The notes under the pieces are model-generated. The model did not search any database. It had not been told where the DNA came from and saw nothing but the letters and a program-made list of their open reading frames with translations. From Sphingomonadaceae bacterium (lineage in GTDB: Bacteria > Pseudomonadota > Alphaproteobacteria > Sphingomonadales > Sphingomonadaceae): a stretch of 64,000 bases of DNA. Every line of letters begins with the position of its first letter. The stretch's first letter is position 1. The stretch covers positions 62,001-126,000 of the forward strand of contig JANYGC010000100.1 of NCBI GenBank assembly GCA_025359425.1, in the 5' to 3' direction. Of the stretch, positions 55,944 to 64,000 are shown piece after piece. The translations under genes were made by a program, and so were the position numbers.

Positions 55944-56588
55944 ATGCCAATCAACCGCTTCCACCGTCTGCTGGCAGGCAGTGCCATGCTCAGCCTGGCG
56001 CTGAGCGGCTGCGCCGGCGGCAGCAGCGGTCCGCAGCTTCCTCCCGCCTCGTTTGTGGCAATGCAGGAAGGCCCGGGTGAGGATTACATGATCGGGCCGC
56101 TTGACGAGCTAACGATCTTCGTATGGCGGAATCCCGAGCTGGGGGCGAAGGTCCAGGTGCGGCCTGACGGGCGCATCACCACCCCGCTGATTACCGACAT
56201 GCCGGCGGTCGGCAAGACCCCCAAGATGCTCGCCGACGACATCACCTTGCAGCTTTCGCAATACATCCAGGACCCGCTGGTCTCGGTCATCGTCAACAAG
56301 TTTGCCGGGACCTATAGCCAGCAGGTCCGCGTGATTGGAGCAACCGGCAAACCCGCGTCGCTGCCCTACCGCGCCAACATGACGCTGCTCGATGCGATGA
56401 TCGCCGTGGGGGGCCTGAGCGAATATGCCGCCGGGAACCGCGCCAAGTTGATCCGCTTCGACAAGGAAACCGGCAAGCAGGCCGAATACGGGCTGCGGCT
56501 GGGCGACCTGCTCAAGCGCGGGGACAGCAAGGCCAACGTCATGCTGATGCCGGGCGACGTGATCATCATCCCCGAAAGCCAGTTCTGA
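55944..56588 (+). CDS. XrtA-system polysaccharide export lipoprotein
   Basis: Outer-membrane Wza-like export protein of 214 residues. Lipobox LSGC with C23; Poly_export domain (YMIGPLDELTIFVWRNPEL, about 48-125) and one SLBB domain (VRVIGATGKP to about 200). It ends VIIIPESQF. The 176-base gap upstream probably holds the promoter of the export genes; I see a TGCACA direct repeat there (55807 and 55822) but no clear boxes. Confidence 0.9.
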   Translation: MPINRFHRLLAGSAMLSLALSGCAGGSSGPQLPPASFVAMQEGPGEDYMIGPLDELTIFVWRNPELGAKVQVRPDGRITTPLITDMPAVGKTPKMLADDITLQLSQYIQDPLVSVIVNKFAGTYSQQVRVIGATGKPASLPYRANMTLLDAMIAVGGLSEYAAGNRAKLIRFDKETGKQAEYGLRLGDLLKRGDSKANVMLMPGDVIIIPESQF

Positions 56589-56610
56589 GCAGGGCGGGCG
56601 GGGGCAAGCG

Positions 56611-58137
56611 ATGACCAACATCTACGACGAACTGCGCTCGGCCATCTATTCGGTCTGGCACCGCCGCTGGCTCGCGCTGGGGGTGGCATGGGGGCTGTGC
56701 CTGATGGGCTGGCTGGTCGTGGCGATGGTCCCCAACAGCTATGAGAGCAAGGCGCGGATCTACGTCCAGCTCGACGATGTGCTGTCCCAGCAGATGGGCC
56801 TCGGCCACGCTGACACCAAGAACAACATCGACCGGGTGCGCCAGACGCTGACCAGCGCGGTCAACCTCGAGAAGGTCATCCGCGGCACCCCGATCGGCGC
56901 GGGCATCACCACGCCCAAGCAGATGGAAGGCGCAGTCCTCTCGCTCGGCAAGAAGATCAAAGTCGAAAGCGACGAGGCCAACCTGTTCGCGATCACCGCC
57001 AGCTATGGCGACAGTTCGAATTCCGATGCGGCCAATGCCAAGATCGCGCAGGCGGTGGTCCAGCGCCTGATCGACATCTTTCGCGAAGAGAACCTTACCG
57101 GCAACCGCGGCGAGATGTCGACTTCGCTGACCTTCCTCGATCAGCAACTGGCGCAGCGCCAGAAAGACCTCGAAACCGCCGAGCAGAAACGACTGGCATT
57201 TGAGTCGCAGAATCCAAGTTTGGCCGGCGGGGCGGGAGCCGGTCTGCAAAAGCTCGACACCGCGCGCACCGAACTGCGCGGGATCGATGCCGATCTGGCC
57301 GCCGCGCAAAGCTCTTACGCGGCGATCAACGGCCAGCTGGCCGGAACCCCGCGGACGATCGCCGGGGCCGCTCCGGTTGGCGGCGCGCGCGGTGCATTCA
57401 ACGATGCCCAGGCCCAGCTCAATTCGTTGCGCGCCCGGGGCCTGACCGAAAATCATCCCGACGTGATTGCTGCGCGCAATCAGGTGGGCGCCCTGCGCAG
57501 CGCAGCCGCGGCCGAAGGCAATGGCGGCGGCAGCAGCACGCCCAATCCGGCCTATTCTTCGCTCGAATCGATCCGCGCCGAACGCGCCGCCAATGTTCAA
57601 TCGCTGTCGGCCCGGCGCGCTTCGGTGCAGCAGGAGATTTCGTCGATCAGCGTGCAGCAGTTTTCCAACCCCGAATCCGCTGCCGAGTACCAGCGCATCA
57701 CCCGCGATTACGACGTGATGAAGGAGCAGTACGACAAGCTCCTCCACGACCGGGAGGCGCTGAAGATCCGCGGCTCGGTCAATACCCAGCAGAATGCGGT
57801 CAAGTTCCAGGTGATCGATCCGCCGACCACGCCGCGCTCGCCGGTCGCGCCCAATCGCCCGCTGCTGCTGTTCTTCGTATTGTTCATGGGGCTGGGCGCC
57901 GGCGCTGCTGCGGCCTTTGCGGTCGGCCAGCTGCGCTCGACCTTTGCCACCACCGGGCGGCTCGAAAAGGCGATGGGGCTGCCCGTGCTGGGCGCGATCA
58001 GCCAGGCCCTCACCGATACCGGGCGAGCGTTGCGCCGCCGCCGGATGAAATACTTTTACGCCGCCACCGGCGCCTTGGGGGGCTTGTTTGTGGTCCTGCT
58101 GACGATCGAATTCATCCAGCGCGGCATGGTGGCTTGA
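56611..58137 (+). CDS. XrtA-system polysaccharide chain-length determinant (Wzz-like)
   Basis: Inner-membrane co-polymerase of 508 residues. Wzz domain at the N-terminus with membrane helix about 20-40, long coiled-coil region (about 165-390) with DQQLAQRQKDLETAEQK, and a second helix near 415 preceded by a Pro-rich motif (DPPTTPRSPVAPNRP). It lacks a fused kinase; the kinase is the next gene. Starts 22 bases after the export gene. Confidence 0.9.
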   Translation: MTNIYDELRSAIYSVWHRRWLALGVAWGLCLMGWLVVAMVPNSYESKARIYVQLDDVLSQQMGLGHADTKNNIDRVRQTLTSAVNLEKVIRGTPIGAGITTPKQMEGAVLSLGKKIKVESDEANLFAITASYGDSSNSDAANAKIAQAVVQRLIDIFREENLTGNRGEMSTSLTFLDQQLAQRQKDLETAEQKRLAFESQNPSLAGGAGAGLQKLDTARTELRGIDADLAAAQSSYAAINGQLAGTPRTIAGAAPVGGARGAFNDAQAQLNSLRARGLTENHPDVIAARNQVGALRSAAAAEGNGGGSSTPNPAYSSLESIRAERAANVQSLSARRASVQQEISSISVQQFSNPESAAEYQRITRDYDVMKEQYDKLLHDREALKIRGSVNTQQNAVKFQVIDPPTTPRSPVAPNRPLLLFFVLFMGLGAGAAAAFAVGQLRSTFATTGRLEKAMGLPVLGAISQALTDTGRALRRRRMKYFYAATGALGGLFVVLLTIEFIQRGMVA

Positions 58138-58144
58138 GGAATCT

Positions 58145-59248
58145 ATGACCGAGCAGAGCAAAATCCCGATGCCCGAGGGCGAACCTGCGGTGGAACAGCC
58201 CAAACGCAAGGGCGCGACGCTGATCGAGCGCGTGGTGCGTAACTACGATCTCGTCCAGCTGGCCTCGGCCCCGATCCCCGAAGATTTGATCCCGCCGCCG
58301 AGCAAGCGCCGCCGCTATCGCCGGGCGGACGATGTGATCGAGGATGCCGTAACCACCCCGGTGGCCGAACCGGATGCTGCAGCAGCGCCCCAACCAGCGC
58401 CGCGCGCCGCCCCTGAAGTGGTGGTGGGCGAAGTACTCAATCCTGAACCGCTCGCCGCACCTGCCGCACCGACCCAGGCCGTGGCCAAGCGCCCCGAGCC
58501 AGTGGCGTTCACGGGCGAACGCTTTCCGGTGAGCCGCCAGCACTTGCGCGATCAAGGGCTGATCGTGCCCGAAAGCACCGTCACTGCGGTGCTTGAAGAG
58601 TTTCGCATCGTCAAACGCCAGCTGCTGCTCAACGCGGATCTGCTCGCTCAGCAGGGGATGGGCCCGGCCGCGCAGCGGGTGCTGATCTGCTCGCCGCATC
58701 CAGGCGAGGGGAAGAGTTTCACCTCGGTCAATCTCGCGCTGGCGATCGCCGCCGAGAAGGAATGCGAAGTGCTGCTGGTCGATGCCGACTTTGCCAAGCC
58801 ATCGGTGCTGTCGATGCTCGGACTGCCCGGCGGGCCCGGGCTGATGGATGCGCTCGCCAATCCTGAGATCGATGCTGCGGACTGCGTCATTGGCACGGAT
58901 GTTCCGGGGCTGTGGGTGCTGCCCGCGGGCAGCGCAACCGCGTCGGACACCGAATACCTCTCCAGCTCGCGCACCCGCACCGTGCTCGACCGGCTGGTGC
59001 AGGGCGCCCCGCAGCGCTTCGTGATCTTCGATTCCCCGCCTGCTTTGGCCGCCTCGCCTGCCGCTGCGCTTGCCAAATACGTCGGGCAAGCAGTGGTCGT
59101 CGCGCGCTGCGACAAGACCGCGCAGGGCAACCTCGAGGATGCAGTTTCGCTGCTCTCGGCCTGCCCGAACATCCAACTCATTCTGAACGCCGTCCACTTC
59201 AGCCCAAGCGGTCGCCGCTTTGGCTCGTACTACGGATACGGAGGCTGA
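58145..59248 (+). CDS. XrtA-system tyrosine autokinase
   Basis: BY-kinase of 367 residues. Residues 1-125 are a Pro/Ala-rich linker with a basic patch KRRRYRR; the kinase domain begins about 150. Walker A HPGEGKS (185-191), Walker A' LLVDADF (210-216), Walker B VIFDSPP. The C-terminus SYYGYGG has a short tyrosine cluster for autophosphorylation. Works with the chain-length protein just upstream (7-base gap). Confidence 0.9.
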   Translation: MTEQSKIPMPEGEPAVEQPKRKGATLIERVVRNYDLVQLASAPIPEDLIPPPSKRRRYRRADDVIEDAVTTPVAEPDAAAAPQPAPRAAPEVVVGEVLNPEPLAAPAAPTQAVAKRPEPVAFTGERFPVSRQHLRDQGLIVPESTVTAVLEEFRIVKRQLLLNADLLAQQGMGPAAQRVLICSPHPGEGKSFTSVNLALAIAAEKECEVLLVDADFAKPSVLSMLGLPGGPGLMDALANPEIDAADCVIGTDVPGLWVLPAGSATASDTEYLSSSRTRTVLDRLVQGAPQRFVIFDSPPALAASPAAALAKYVGQAVVVARCDKTAQGNLEDAVSLLSACPNIQLILNAVHFSPSGRRFGSYYGYGG

Positions 59249-59250
59249 CC

Positions 59251-61008
59251 ATGAAGCCGCAATTCCTCACCGCGCTGGCCACGCTTGCCGCCACTCTGGC
59301 CTTGGGCTTGCCCGGGGCGGCGCACGCTCAGTCGTTGCCATATGGCGACGTTGGCGGGTCCAGCGCGAGCAGCGACAGCGGCTCGGACAGCGGCGATGAT
59401 GCCGTGGACGATGGCGATAGCGCGGAAAGCCCTGGCGGCATGGTCAAGCGCACCGGCCGGGTCCGCGTGACGCCGTACATCGAAGCGCAGCAGGTCGTGA
59501 CCGCCGAGCTTTCGCCCGGCAACGAAGTGCTGACGTATTCAACGCTTGCGGCGGGTATTGAAGCCAATCTCAACGGCCGTAATGCGCAAGCCGGACTCGC
59601 GGTCCGCTATGAGCGCCGGTTTGGCTATGGCAGCAACAAGATCAGCGACAGCGACGTGGTCAGCGGCGTGGCCCGCGCCAGCGTCGGGCTGGTCCCGCGC
59701 ACGCTGTTCCTCGAAGGCGGGGCAATGGCCGCACGGATGAGCGTCAACGGCAACGGCTCGACCACCCCGGGGCTGGAATTCGGCAACAGTTCGGCGCAAG
59801 TGTACGGGGCTTATATCGGCCCGTCACTCAAGACCCAATTGGGCGCAGTCGACGTCGAGGGGCATTACCGGTTCGGCTACAGCCGGGTGACCACCCCCAA
59901 CGTGCTCCCGGTCGGCCCGGGCCAGACCCCGATCGACCTGTATGACGAGGGCACCGTCCACCACGCCCTGCTGCACTTCGGCACCAAGGCCGGGACCGTC
60001 CTGCCGATCGGGCTGGGTGTCGGCGGCGGCTGGAACCGCGAAGATGTATCCAATCTCGATCAGCGGATCGATGACAAGCATGTCCGTGCTGACGTGCTCC
60101 TGCCGGTCGGCAGCGATCTCGCGCTGGTTGGCGGTGTCGGCTATGAAAAGGTGCAGGTGTCGCAACGCGACGCGGTGATCGATACGCTCACCGGGTTGCC
60201 CCTGCTCAGCGGGAATGGCCGCTACGTCACCGACCAGACCCAGCCGCGCCAGATCGCTTACGAGAGCGAAGGGCTGATCTGGGATGCGGGCGTGATGTGG
60301 CGCCCAAGCAAGCGCACTGCATTGGAAGCCCATGTTGGCAAGCGCTACGGCTCGACCACTTATTTCGGCAGCTTTGCTTACGCGCCTAACACCCGCACCA
60401 CGCTCAATGTCTCGGTTTACGACGGAATTTCGGGCTTTGGCGGGCGGCTCAACCAGGCCCTGGCCGATCTACCGACCCAGTTCGACGGGTTGCGCAATCC
60501 GCTGACCGGGGGCCTCAGCACCTGCGTTGCGGGCGTCAACGGCGCGCAGGGCAACAGCGGCGGCGGGTGCCTCAACGGCGCGCTCGGTTCAGTCCGCTCG
60601 GCCACGTTCCGCGGCCGCGGCGTGATGGCGAGCCTGGGGATCCAGGGCAACAACCTGCAATACGGCGTCGGCGCCGGCTATGACCGGCACAGCTTCATTG
60701 CGGCCCCCGGCACGGTGCTCGCGCTCGCCAACGGGGTGATTGACGAAAACTACTGGGTCGCCGCTTATCTCAACGGGCGGATCGATCGCAATTCCAGCTT
60801 CGGCACCAATGTCTGGGCCAACTGGTACCAAAGCGGAGACGCCTTGGCTGGCGACAGCAGCGCGATCGGTGCAACCGCAGCATACTACCGCACGCTGACC
60901 GGCAATCTGACCGCGACTGCGGCGGTGGGGATCAACGGAGTCAACCGCGAGGTGCTCCAGGATATCTGGACCGCCTCGGGGCTGGTCGGCCTGCGCTACT
61001 CGTTCTGA
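59251..61008 (+). CDS. XrtA/PEP-CTERM-associated outer-membrane beta-barrel protein
   Basis: A 585-residue protein with a signal peptide (cleavage after AAHA, residue 26), an acidic Ser/Asp/Gly linker (about 35-60), then repeated amphipathic beta strands to a terminal LRYSF. It resembles the TIGR03016 family seen in XrtA loci. Probably the outer-membrane channel or an assembly factor for the polymer. Two cysteines near 430-450 lie in a loop. The longer frame reads through the kinase and is rejected. Starts 2 bases after the kinase stop. Confidence 0.82.
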   Translation: MKPQFLTALATLAATLALGLPGAAHAQSLPYGDVGGSSASSDSGSDSGDDAVDDGDSAESPGGMVKRTGRVRVTPYIEAQQVVTAELSPGNEVLTYSTLAAGIEANLNGRNAQAGLAVRYERRFGYGSNKISDSDVVSGVARASVGLVPRTLFLEGGAMAARMSVNGNGSTTPGLEFGNSSAQVYGAYIGPSLKTQLGAVDVEGHYRFGYSRVTTPNVLPVGPGQTPIDLYDEGTVHHALLHFGTKAGTVLPIGLGVGGGWNREDVSNLDQRIDDKHVRADVLLPVGSDLALVGGVGYEKVQVSQRDAVIDTLTGLPLLSGNGRYVTDQTQPRQIAYESEGLIWDAGVMWRPSKRTALEAHVGKRYGSTTYFGSFAYAPNTRTTLNVSVYDGISGFGGRLNQALADLPTQFDGLRNPLTGGLSTCVAGVNGAQGNSGGGCLNGALGSVRSATFRGRGVMASLGIQGNNLQYGVGAGYDRHSFIAAPGTVLALANGVIDENYWVAAYLNGRIDRNSSFGTNVWANWYQSGDALAGDSSAIGATAAYYRTLTGNLTATAAVGINGVNREVLQDIWTASGLVGLRYSF

Positions 61009-61028
61009 GCCTGGAAAGGGAAATCACG

Positions 61029-62198
61029 ATGTTCAACGACTTTTACGGGCTGACCGGGCGGCCATTCCAGCTCACCCCCGATCCGACCTTCTATTTCGAG
61101 AGCCTGACGCACCGCAAGGCGCTGTCGTACCTCTCCTACGGGCTCGCCCAGGGCGAAGGCTTCGTGGTGATCACCGGCGAAGTCGGCGCGGGTAAGTCCA
61201 CCCTTGTCGCGCACCTGATGGCGACGATCGACCCGGCGCGGCTGACCGCGGCGCAGATCGTCACCAGCAAGCTCGACGGCGAGGAGCTGGTCCATGTCGT
61301 CGCGCAGGCTTTCGGGCTGATCGTCGATGGGCATGACAAGGCCAGCGCACTGGGCGCGATCGAGGCGTTCTTGCATGATGAAGCGCGCGCCGGTCGGCGC
61401 TGCCTGCTGGTGGTCGACGAAAGCCAGAACCTCGAACTCGAAGCACTCGAAGAGCTGCGCATGCTGTCGAACTTCCAGCTCGGCGCGCATCCGCTGCTTC
61501 AGACGCTGCTGCTCGGCCAGCCCGAATTCCGCAACACGATCCAGGAGCATCCCCAGCTTGAACAGCTGCGCCAGCGGGTGATCGCAGCGCATCACCTTGA
61601 GGCGATGGAGCTGGGCGAAGTCCAGCCCTACATCGAACACCGCCTGAAATGCGTCGGCTGGAACGGCAATCCCAAGTTCGACCAGCGCGTGTTCACCGAA
61701 CTGTTCGAAGCATCGGGCGGTGTGCCGCGCCGGATCAACCAGATCTGCAACCGGCTGATGATGCTGGGCGCGGTCGATCAGCGCAACCGCATCGACGGGG
61801 CCATGCTGAGCGCGGTGCTCGAAGAACTTGAACTCGATGGGACGCTGCAACTGAAGAAGCCGGCACCGCAGCCTGACGCCGTTGTCGCACCGGTCGCCGC
61901 TGCTCCGGCCCCGGCTCCGGTCGACGCGGTCGCTTTGGTGCAGCTGCAGGCCATGCTGGCCGAGCGCGACGCGCAGATTGCTGAGCTCCAGCAGGCGGTG
62001 ATCGAGCTCGCCAACGAGCAGGAAGCCGCACCTTCGCAGGTGAGCGATCCGACCCAGGGGATCAGCCTGGCAGCGATCGAGGCCAAGTTGAGCGGGTTCG
62101 AGGCCAAGATGCTCGAGCAGGAACGCACCATCCGCCACACGCTGACCATGCTGATCGAGTGGATCGAAGCCGACGACGCCAGCCGCGCCGCGGCCTGA
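61029..62198 (+). CDS. XrtA/PEP-CTERM-associated ExeA-like ATPase
   Basis: AAA-type ATPase of 389 residues (TIGR03015-like). Begins MFNDFYGLTGRPFQLTPDP, Walker A GEVGAGKST (50-58), Walker B LLVVDE (126-131), and sensor/arginine region GGVPRRINQICNR. After an Ala/Pro linker the C-terminal part (about 300-385) is coiled coil. Probably a motor or regulator of polymer secretion; no membrane helix is seen. Confidence 0.9.
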   Translation: MFNDFYGLTGRPFQLTPDPTFYFESLTHRKALSYLSYGLAQGEGFVVITGEVGAGKSTLVAHLMATIDPARLTAAQIVTSKLDGEELVHVVAQAFGLIVDGHDKASALGAIEAFLHDEARAGRRCLLVVDESQNLELEALEELRMLSNFQLGAHPLLQTLLLGQPEFRNTIQEHPQLEQLRQRVIAAHHLEAMELGEVQPYIEHRLKCVGWNGNPKFDQRVFTELFEASGGVPRRINQICNRLMMLGAVDQRNRIDGAMLSAVLEELELDGTLQLKKPAPQPDAVVAPVAAAPAPAPVDAVALVQLQAMLAERDAQIAELQQAVIELANEQEAAPSQVSDPTQGISLAAIEAKLSGFEAKMLEQERTIRHTLTMLIEWIEADDASRAAA

Positions 62199-62214
62199 CC
62201 AGAGCGGGAACCGC

Positions 62215-63084
62215 ATGCCAGAGCGAGTAGTCAATGGACTGTCGGTAGACGTCGAGGACTGGTTCCAGGTCGGCGCCTTCGAAGGCGTGATCGACCGCAG
62301 CAACTGGGACGGGCTGTCCGACCGGGTCGAGCGCAATTGCAGCGCCATCCTCGACATGTTTGCGGCGGCCGATGTCAAGGCGACCTTCTTCACGCTCGGC
62401 TGGGTGGCGCAGCGTCACGGCGGCCTGATGCGCCGGATCGTCGAGGCCGGGCACGAACTCGCCAGTCACGGCTGGGATCACGAACGGGTATTCCGGCTCG
62501 ATCAAACGAGCTTCACCGCCGATCTGGAACGCAGCCGCAAGGTCTTGGAAGATGCCGCCGGGGTGCAGATCACCGGCTATCGTGCGCCCAGCTTCTCGAT
62601 CGATCAGCGCACCCCGTGGGCCTATATGGCGCTGGCCGAGCAGGGCTTTGTGTACAGCTCAAGCGTCGCGCCGATCAGCCATGATCATTATGGCTGGCCC
62701 GAGGCCCCCCGGTTTGCGTTCAAGCCGCTGCCGTGGAGCGACCTCGTCGAAATCCCCGTCACCACCGCGCACTTTGCCGGGCGGCGCTTGGCCGCCGGTG
62801 GAGGCGGATTCTTCCGCGTGCTGCCTTACGGTTTCTCGCGCTGGGCAATCCGTCAGGTCAACACCCGCGATCAACGCCCGGCGGTATTCTATTTCCACCC
62901 GTGGGAGATCGATCCCGATCAGCCGCGGGTCAGCGGTGCCGCGCTGCGCTCGCGAGTACGGCATTACACCAACCTTGGGGTGATGGCGGCCAAGCTCGAA
63001 CAACTGGTGCGCGAATTCGAATGGGGCCGGATGGACGTGCTGGCGCACCGCGAGGCGGCGCGCGCGGTGGACCTGGCGGCATGA
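62215..63084 (+). CDS. XrtA-system polysaccharide deacetylase
   Basis: NodB-type deacetylase of 289 residues with the DUF3473 C-terminal extension (TIGR03006-like). Motif 1 SVDVEDW (10-16), motif 2 HELASHGWDH (about 79-88), motif 3 GYRAPSFS, and FHPWEID in the extension. It has no signal peptide, so it would act on cytoplasmic or lipid-linked intermediates. It overlaps the next gene by 4 bases (ATGA). Confidence 0.92.
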   Translation: MPERVVNGLSVDVEDWFQVGAFEGVIDRSNWDGLSDRVERNCSAILDMFAAADVKATFFTLGWVAQRHGGLMRRIVEAGHELASHGWDHERVFRLDQTSFTADLERSRKVLEDAAGVQITGYRAPSFSIDQRTPWAYMALAEQGFVYSSSVAPISHDHYGWPEAPRFAFKPLPWSDLVEIPVTTAHFAGRRLAAGGGGFFRVLPYGFSRWAIRQVNTRDQRPAVFYFHPWEIDPDQPRVSGAALRSRVRHYTNLGVMAAKLEQLVREFEWGRMDVLAHREAARAVDLAA

Positions 63085-64000
63085 ACGCGCCGTTCCGGCC
63101 GGCGGCGCTGCGGGTAAGCGCGGCGGACCTTGGCGATCCAGCCGAACTGCGCCGGATCGAGGCCTTCGTACAGGCGCATCCCTCCGGCACCGCGTTCCAT
63201 CGCCCTGCGTGGTTGGTCGCCAGCGCCACAGGAACCGGCAACCGCGCGCATGCCTTACTGGCCGAGCGCGGCGGAGAGATCGCGGCATACCTGCCGCTGA
63301 CCGAGATTCATTCACCTCTGTTCGGACGAATGCTGGCGTCGAGCGGGTTTGCCGTGGGCGGCGGATTGCTGGCGCAGGATAGCGTGTCGGGCGCGGGCAT
63401 CTTTGCCGCGCTTGAGGAAATGGCGCTGCGGCTAAGCTGCAGCGCGGCCGAACTGCGCGGCGGGGTGCTGCCGCAGCGCCGTGCCGGGTGGTCGATCAAG
63501 CGCGATTCGCATTGCGGCTTCGTCCAACCGCTTGCCGCCGACGATGAAGCGCAGCTCACGCAAATTCCGCGCAAGCAGCGCGCCGAGGTGCGCAAGGGAT
63601 TGGCCGGGGAACTGACTGTGACCGCCGGCAGTGCTGCTTCTGACCGCGCGGCCCATTATGCCGTCTATGCCGAAAGCGTCCGCAATCTGGGCACACCAGT
63701 ATTCCCGGCGCAGCTGTTTGCCGAAGTGCTCGACGCGTTCGGGGATAGTGCCGATATCCTGACTGTCTGGAACGGCGCCGAGCCCGTCGCGAGCGTTCTG
63801 TCGCTGTACCATGCTGGCGCGGTGATGCCGTATTGGGGCGGTGGCACCCACGCCGCCCGGCGGCTGCGCGCCAATGACCGGATGTATTACGAGCTGATGC
63901 TCCACGCCCGGCAACGCGGCTGCGAGCGGTTCGATTTCGGGCGCTCCAAAACGCACAGCGGGGCCTACGATTTCAAGCGCAATTGGGGCTTCGAGCCCGA
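63081..64000 (+). CDS. XrtA/PEP-CTERM-associated FemAB-like protein (partial)
   Basis: At least 306 residues; the frame is open at the window end. Two GNAT-like halves as in FemAB: KQRAEVRKGL in the middle and WGGGTHAARRLRANDRMYYE, then FDFGRSKTHSGAYDFKRNWG near the end. It resembles TIGR03019 family members, thought to modify polymer subunits with amino acids or acyl groups. It is a second, distinct FemAB/GNAT protein in this locus, besides 52013-52981. Confidence 0.88.
   Translation, partial: MNAPFRPAALRVSAADLGDPAELRRIEAFVQAHPSGTAFHRPAWLVASATGTGNRAHALLAERGGEIAAYLPLTEIHSPLFGRMLASSGFAVGGGLLAQDSVSGAGIFAALEEMALRLSCSAAELRGGVLPQRRAGWSIKRDSHCGFVQPLAADDEAQLTQIPRKQRAEVRKGLAGELTVTAGSAASDRAAHYAVYAESVRNLGTPVFPAQLFAEVLDAFGDSADILTVWNGAEPVASVLSLYHAGAVMPYWGGGTHAARRLRANDRMYYELMLHARQRGCERFDFGRSKTHSGAYDFKRNWGFEP

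Noticed and set aside
56611..59248. Fused Wzz-kinase protein
   Set aside because: The chain-length protein and kinase are two genes with a stop codon and 7-base gap between them.

Overview
The window is a stretch of a GC-rich alphaproteobacterial chromosome, almost certainly from Sphingomonadales (Sphingomonas / Novosphingobium / Erythrobacter-like). Three things point there: the gene sets and their order (dapF-mtaB-ftsY-yciB; ccmCDEFGHI with no ccmAB; bamA-ompH-fabZ with no lpxD or lpxA), the dense use of 1-8 bp start/stop overlaps, and the exosortase A (XrtA)-type exopolysaccharide locus at the right end.

Layout. 1-7832: envelope block on the plus strand with cdsA, dxr, rseP, a palindromic MITE-like element, bamA, ompH, fabZ and rpmE. 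7907-13477: a lone PilZ protein, tRNA-His, and a tightly overlapped System I cytochrome c maturation operon (ccmC-D-E-F-G-H-I). 13572-22830: kup, an aminotransferase, a PuuD-like membrane protein, the yciB/ftsY/mtaB/dapF operon (minus strand) and a GGDEF-EAL protein with a CtrA-like site upstream. 22928-29204: an oxygenase, an EVE-domain protein, a TPP-dependent enzyme, an LplT-like MFS protein and pgsA. 29213-36008: housekeeping genes (oxyR, rnd, aspS) interleaved with small accessory insertions: a ParDE pair, an AT-richer outer-membrane protein, a secreted orphan and a RHH/PIN toxin-antitoxin pair. 36101-38710: acpP, fabF, mltG. 38707-42322: aldo/keto reductase, class III alkyl sulfatase and a 2H phosphoesterase.

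42389-45761 is the most clearly accessory region. A tRNA-Met gene is followed by gene-poor sequence, a SLATT-type two-TM protein with a separate N-terminal domain (candidate anti-phage effector), more gene-poor sequence, a sugar MFS transporter and the 3' stub of a short-chain dehydrogenase. 45762-50078 holds a quinone oxidoreductase, a DUF1330-like protein, a tyrosine phosphatase, an alpha/beta hydrolase and trxB.

50259-64000 is an XrtA (exosortase A/EpsH)-associated locus arranged as two divergent arms. The minus arm encodes a GNAT/FemAB-like protein, an acyl carrier protein and two atypical alpha/beta hydrolases. The plus arm encodes an AMP-dependent ligase, a PLP decarboxylase, the polysaccharide export lipoprotein, a Wzz-like chain-length protein, a tyrosine autokinase, an outer-membrane beta-barrel, an ExeA-like ATPase, a polysaccharide deacetylase and a FemAB-like protein cut by the window end. 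Together these look like polymer export plus a poorly understood carrier-protein pathway. The exosortase itself, glycosyltransferases and any PEP-CTERM substrate are not in the window.

No CRISPR array, complete insertion sequence, rRNA operon or replication origin was seen. Coordinates of starts differing from the longest possible ORF are choices based on homologous N-termini, ribosome binding sites and overlaps. All family assignments are from reading the sequence, not from a search.
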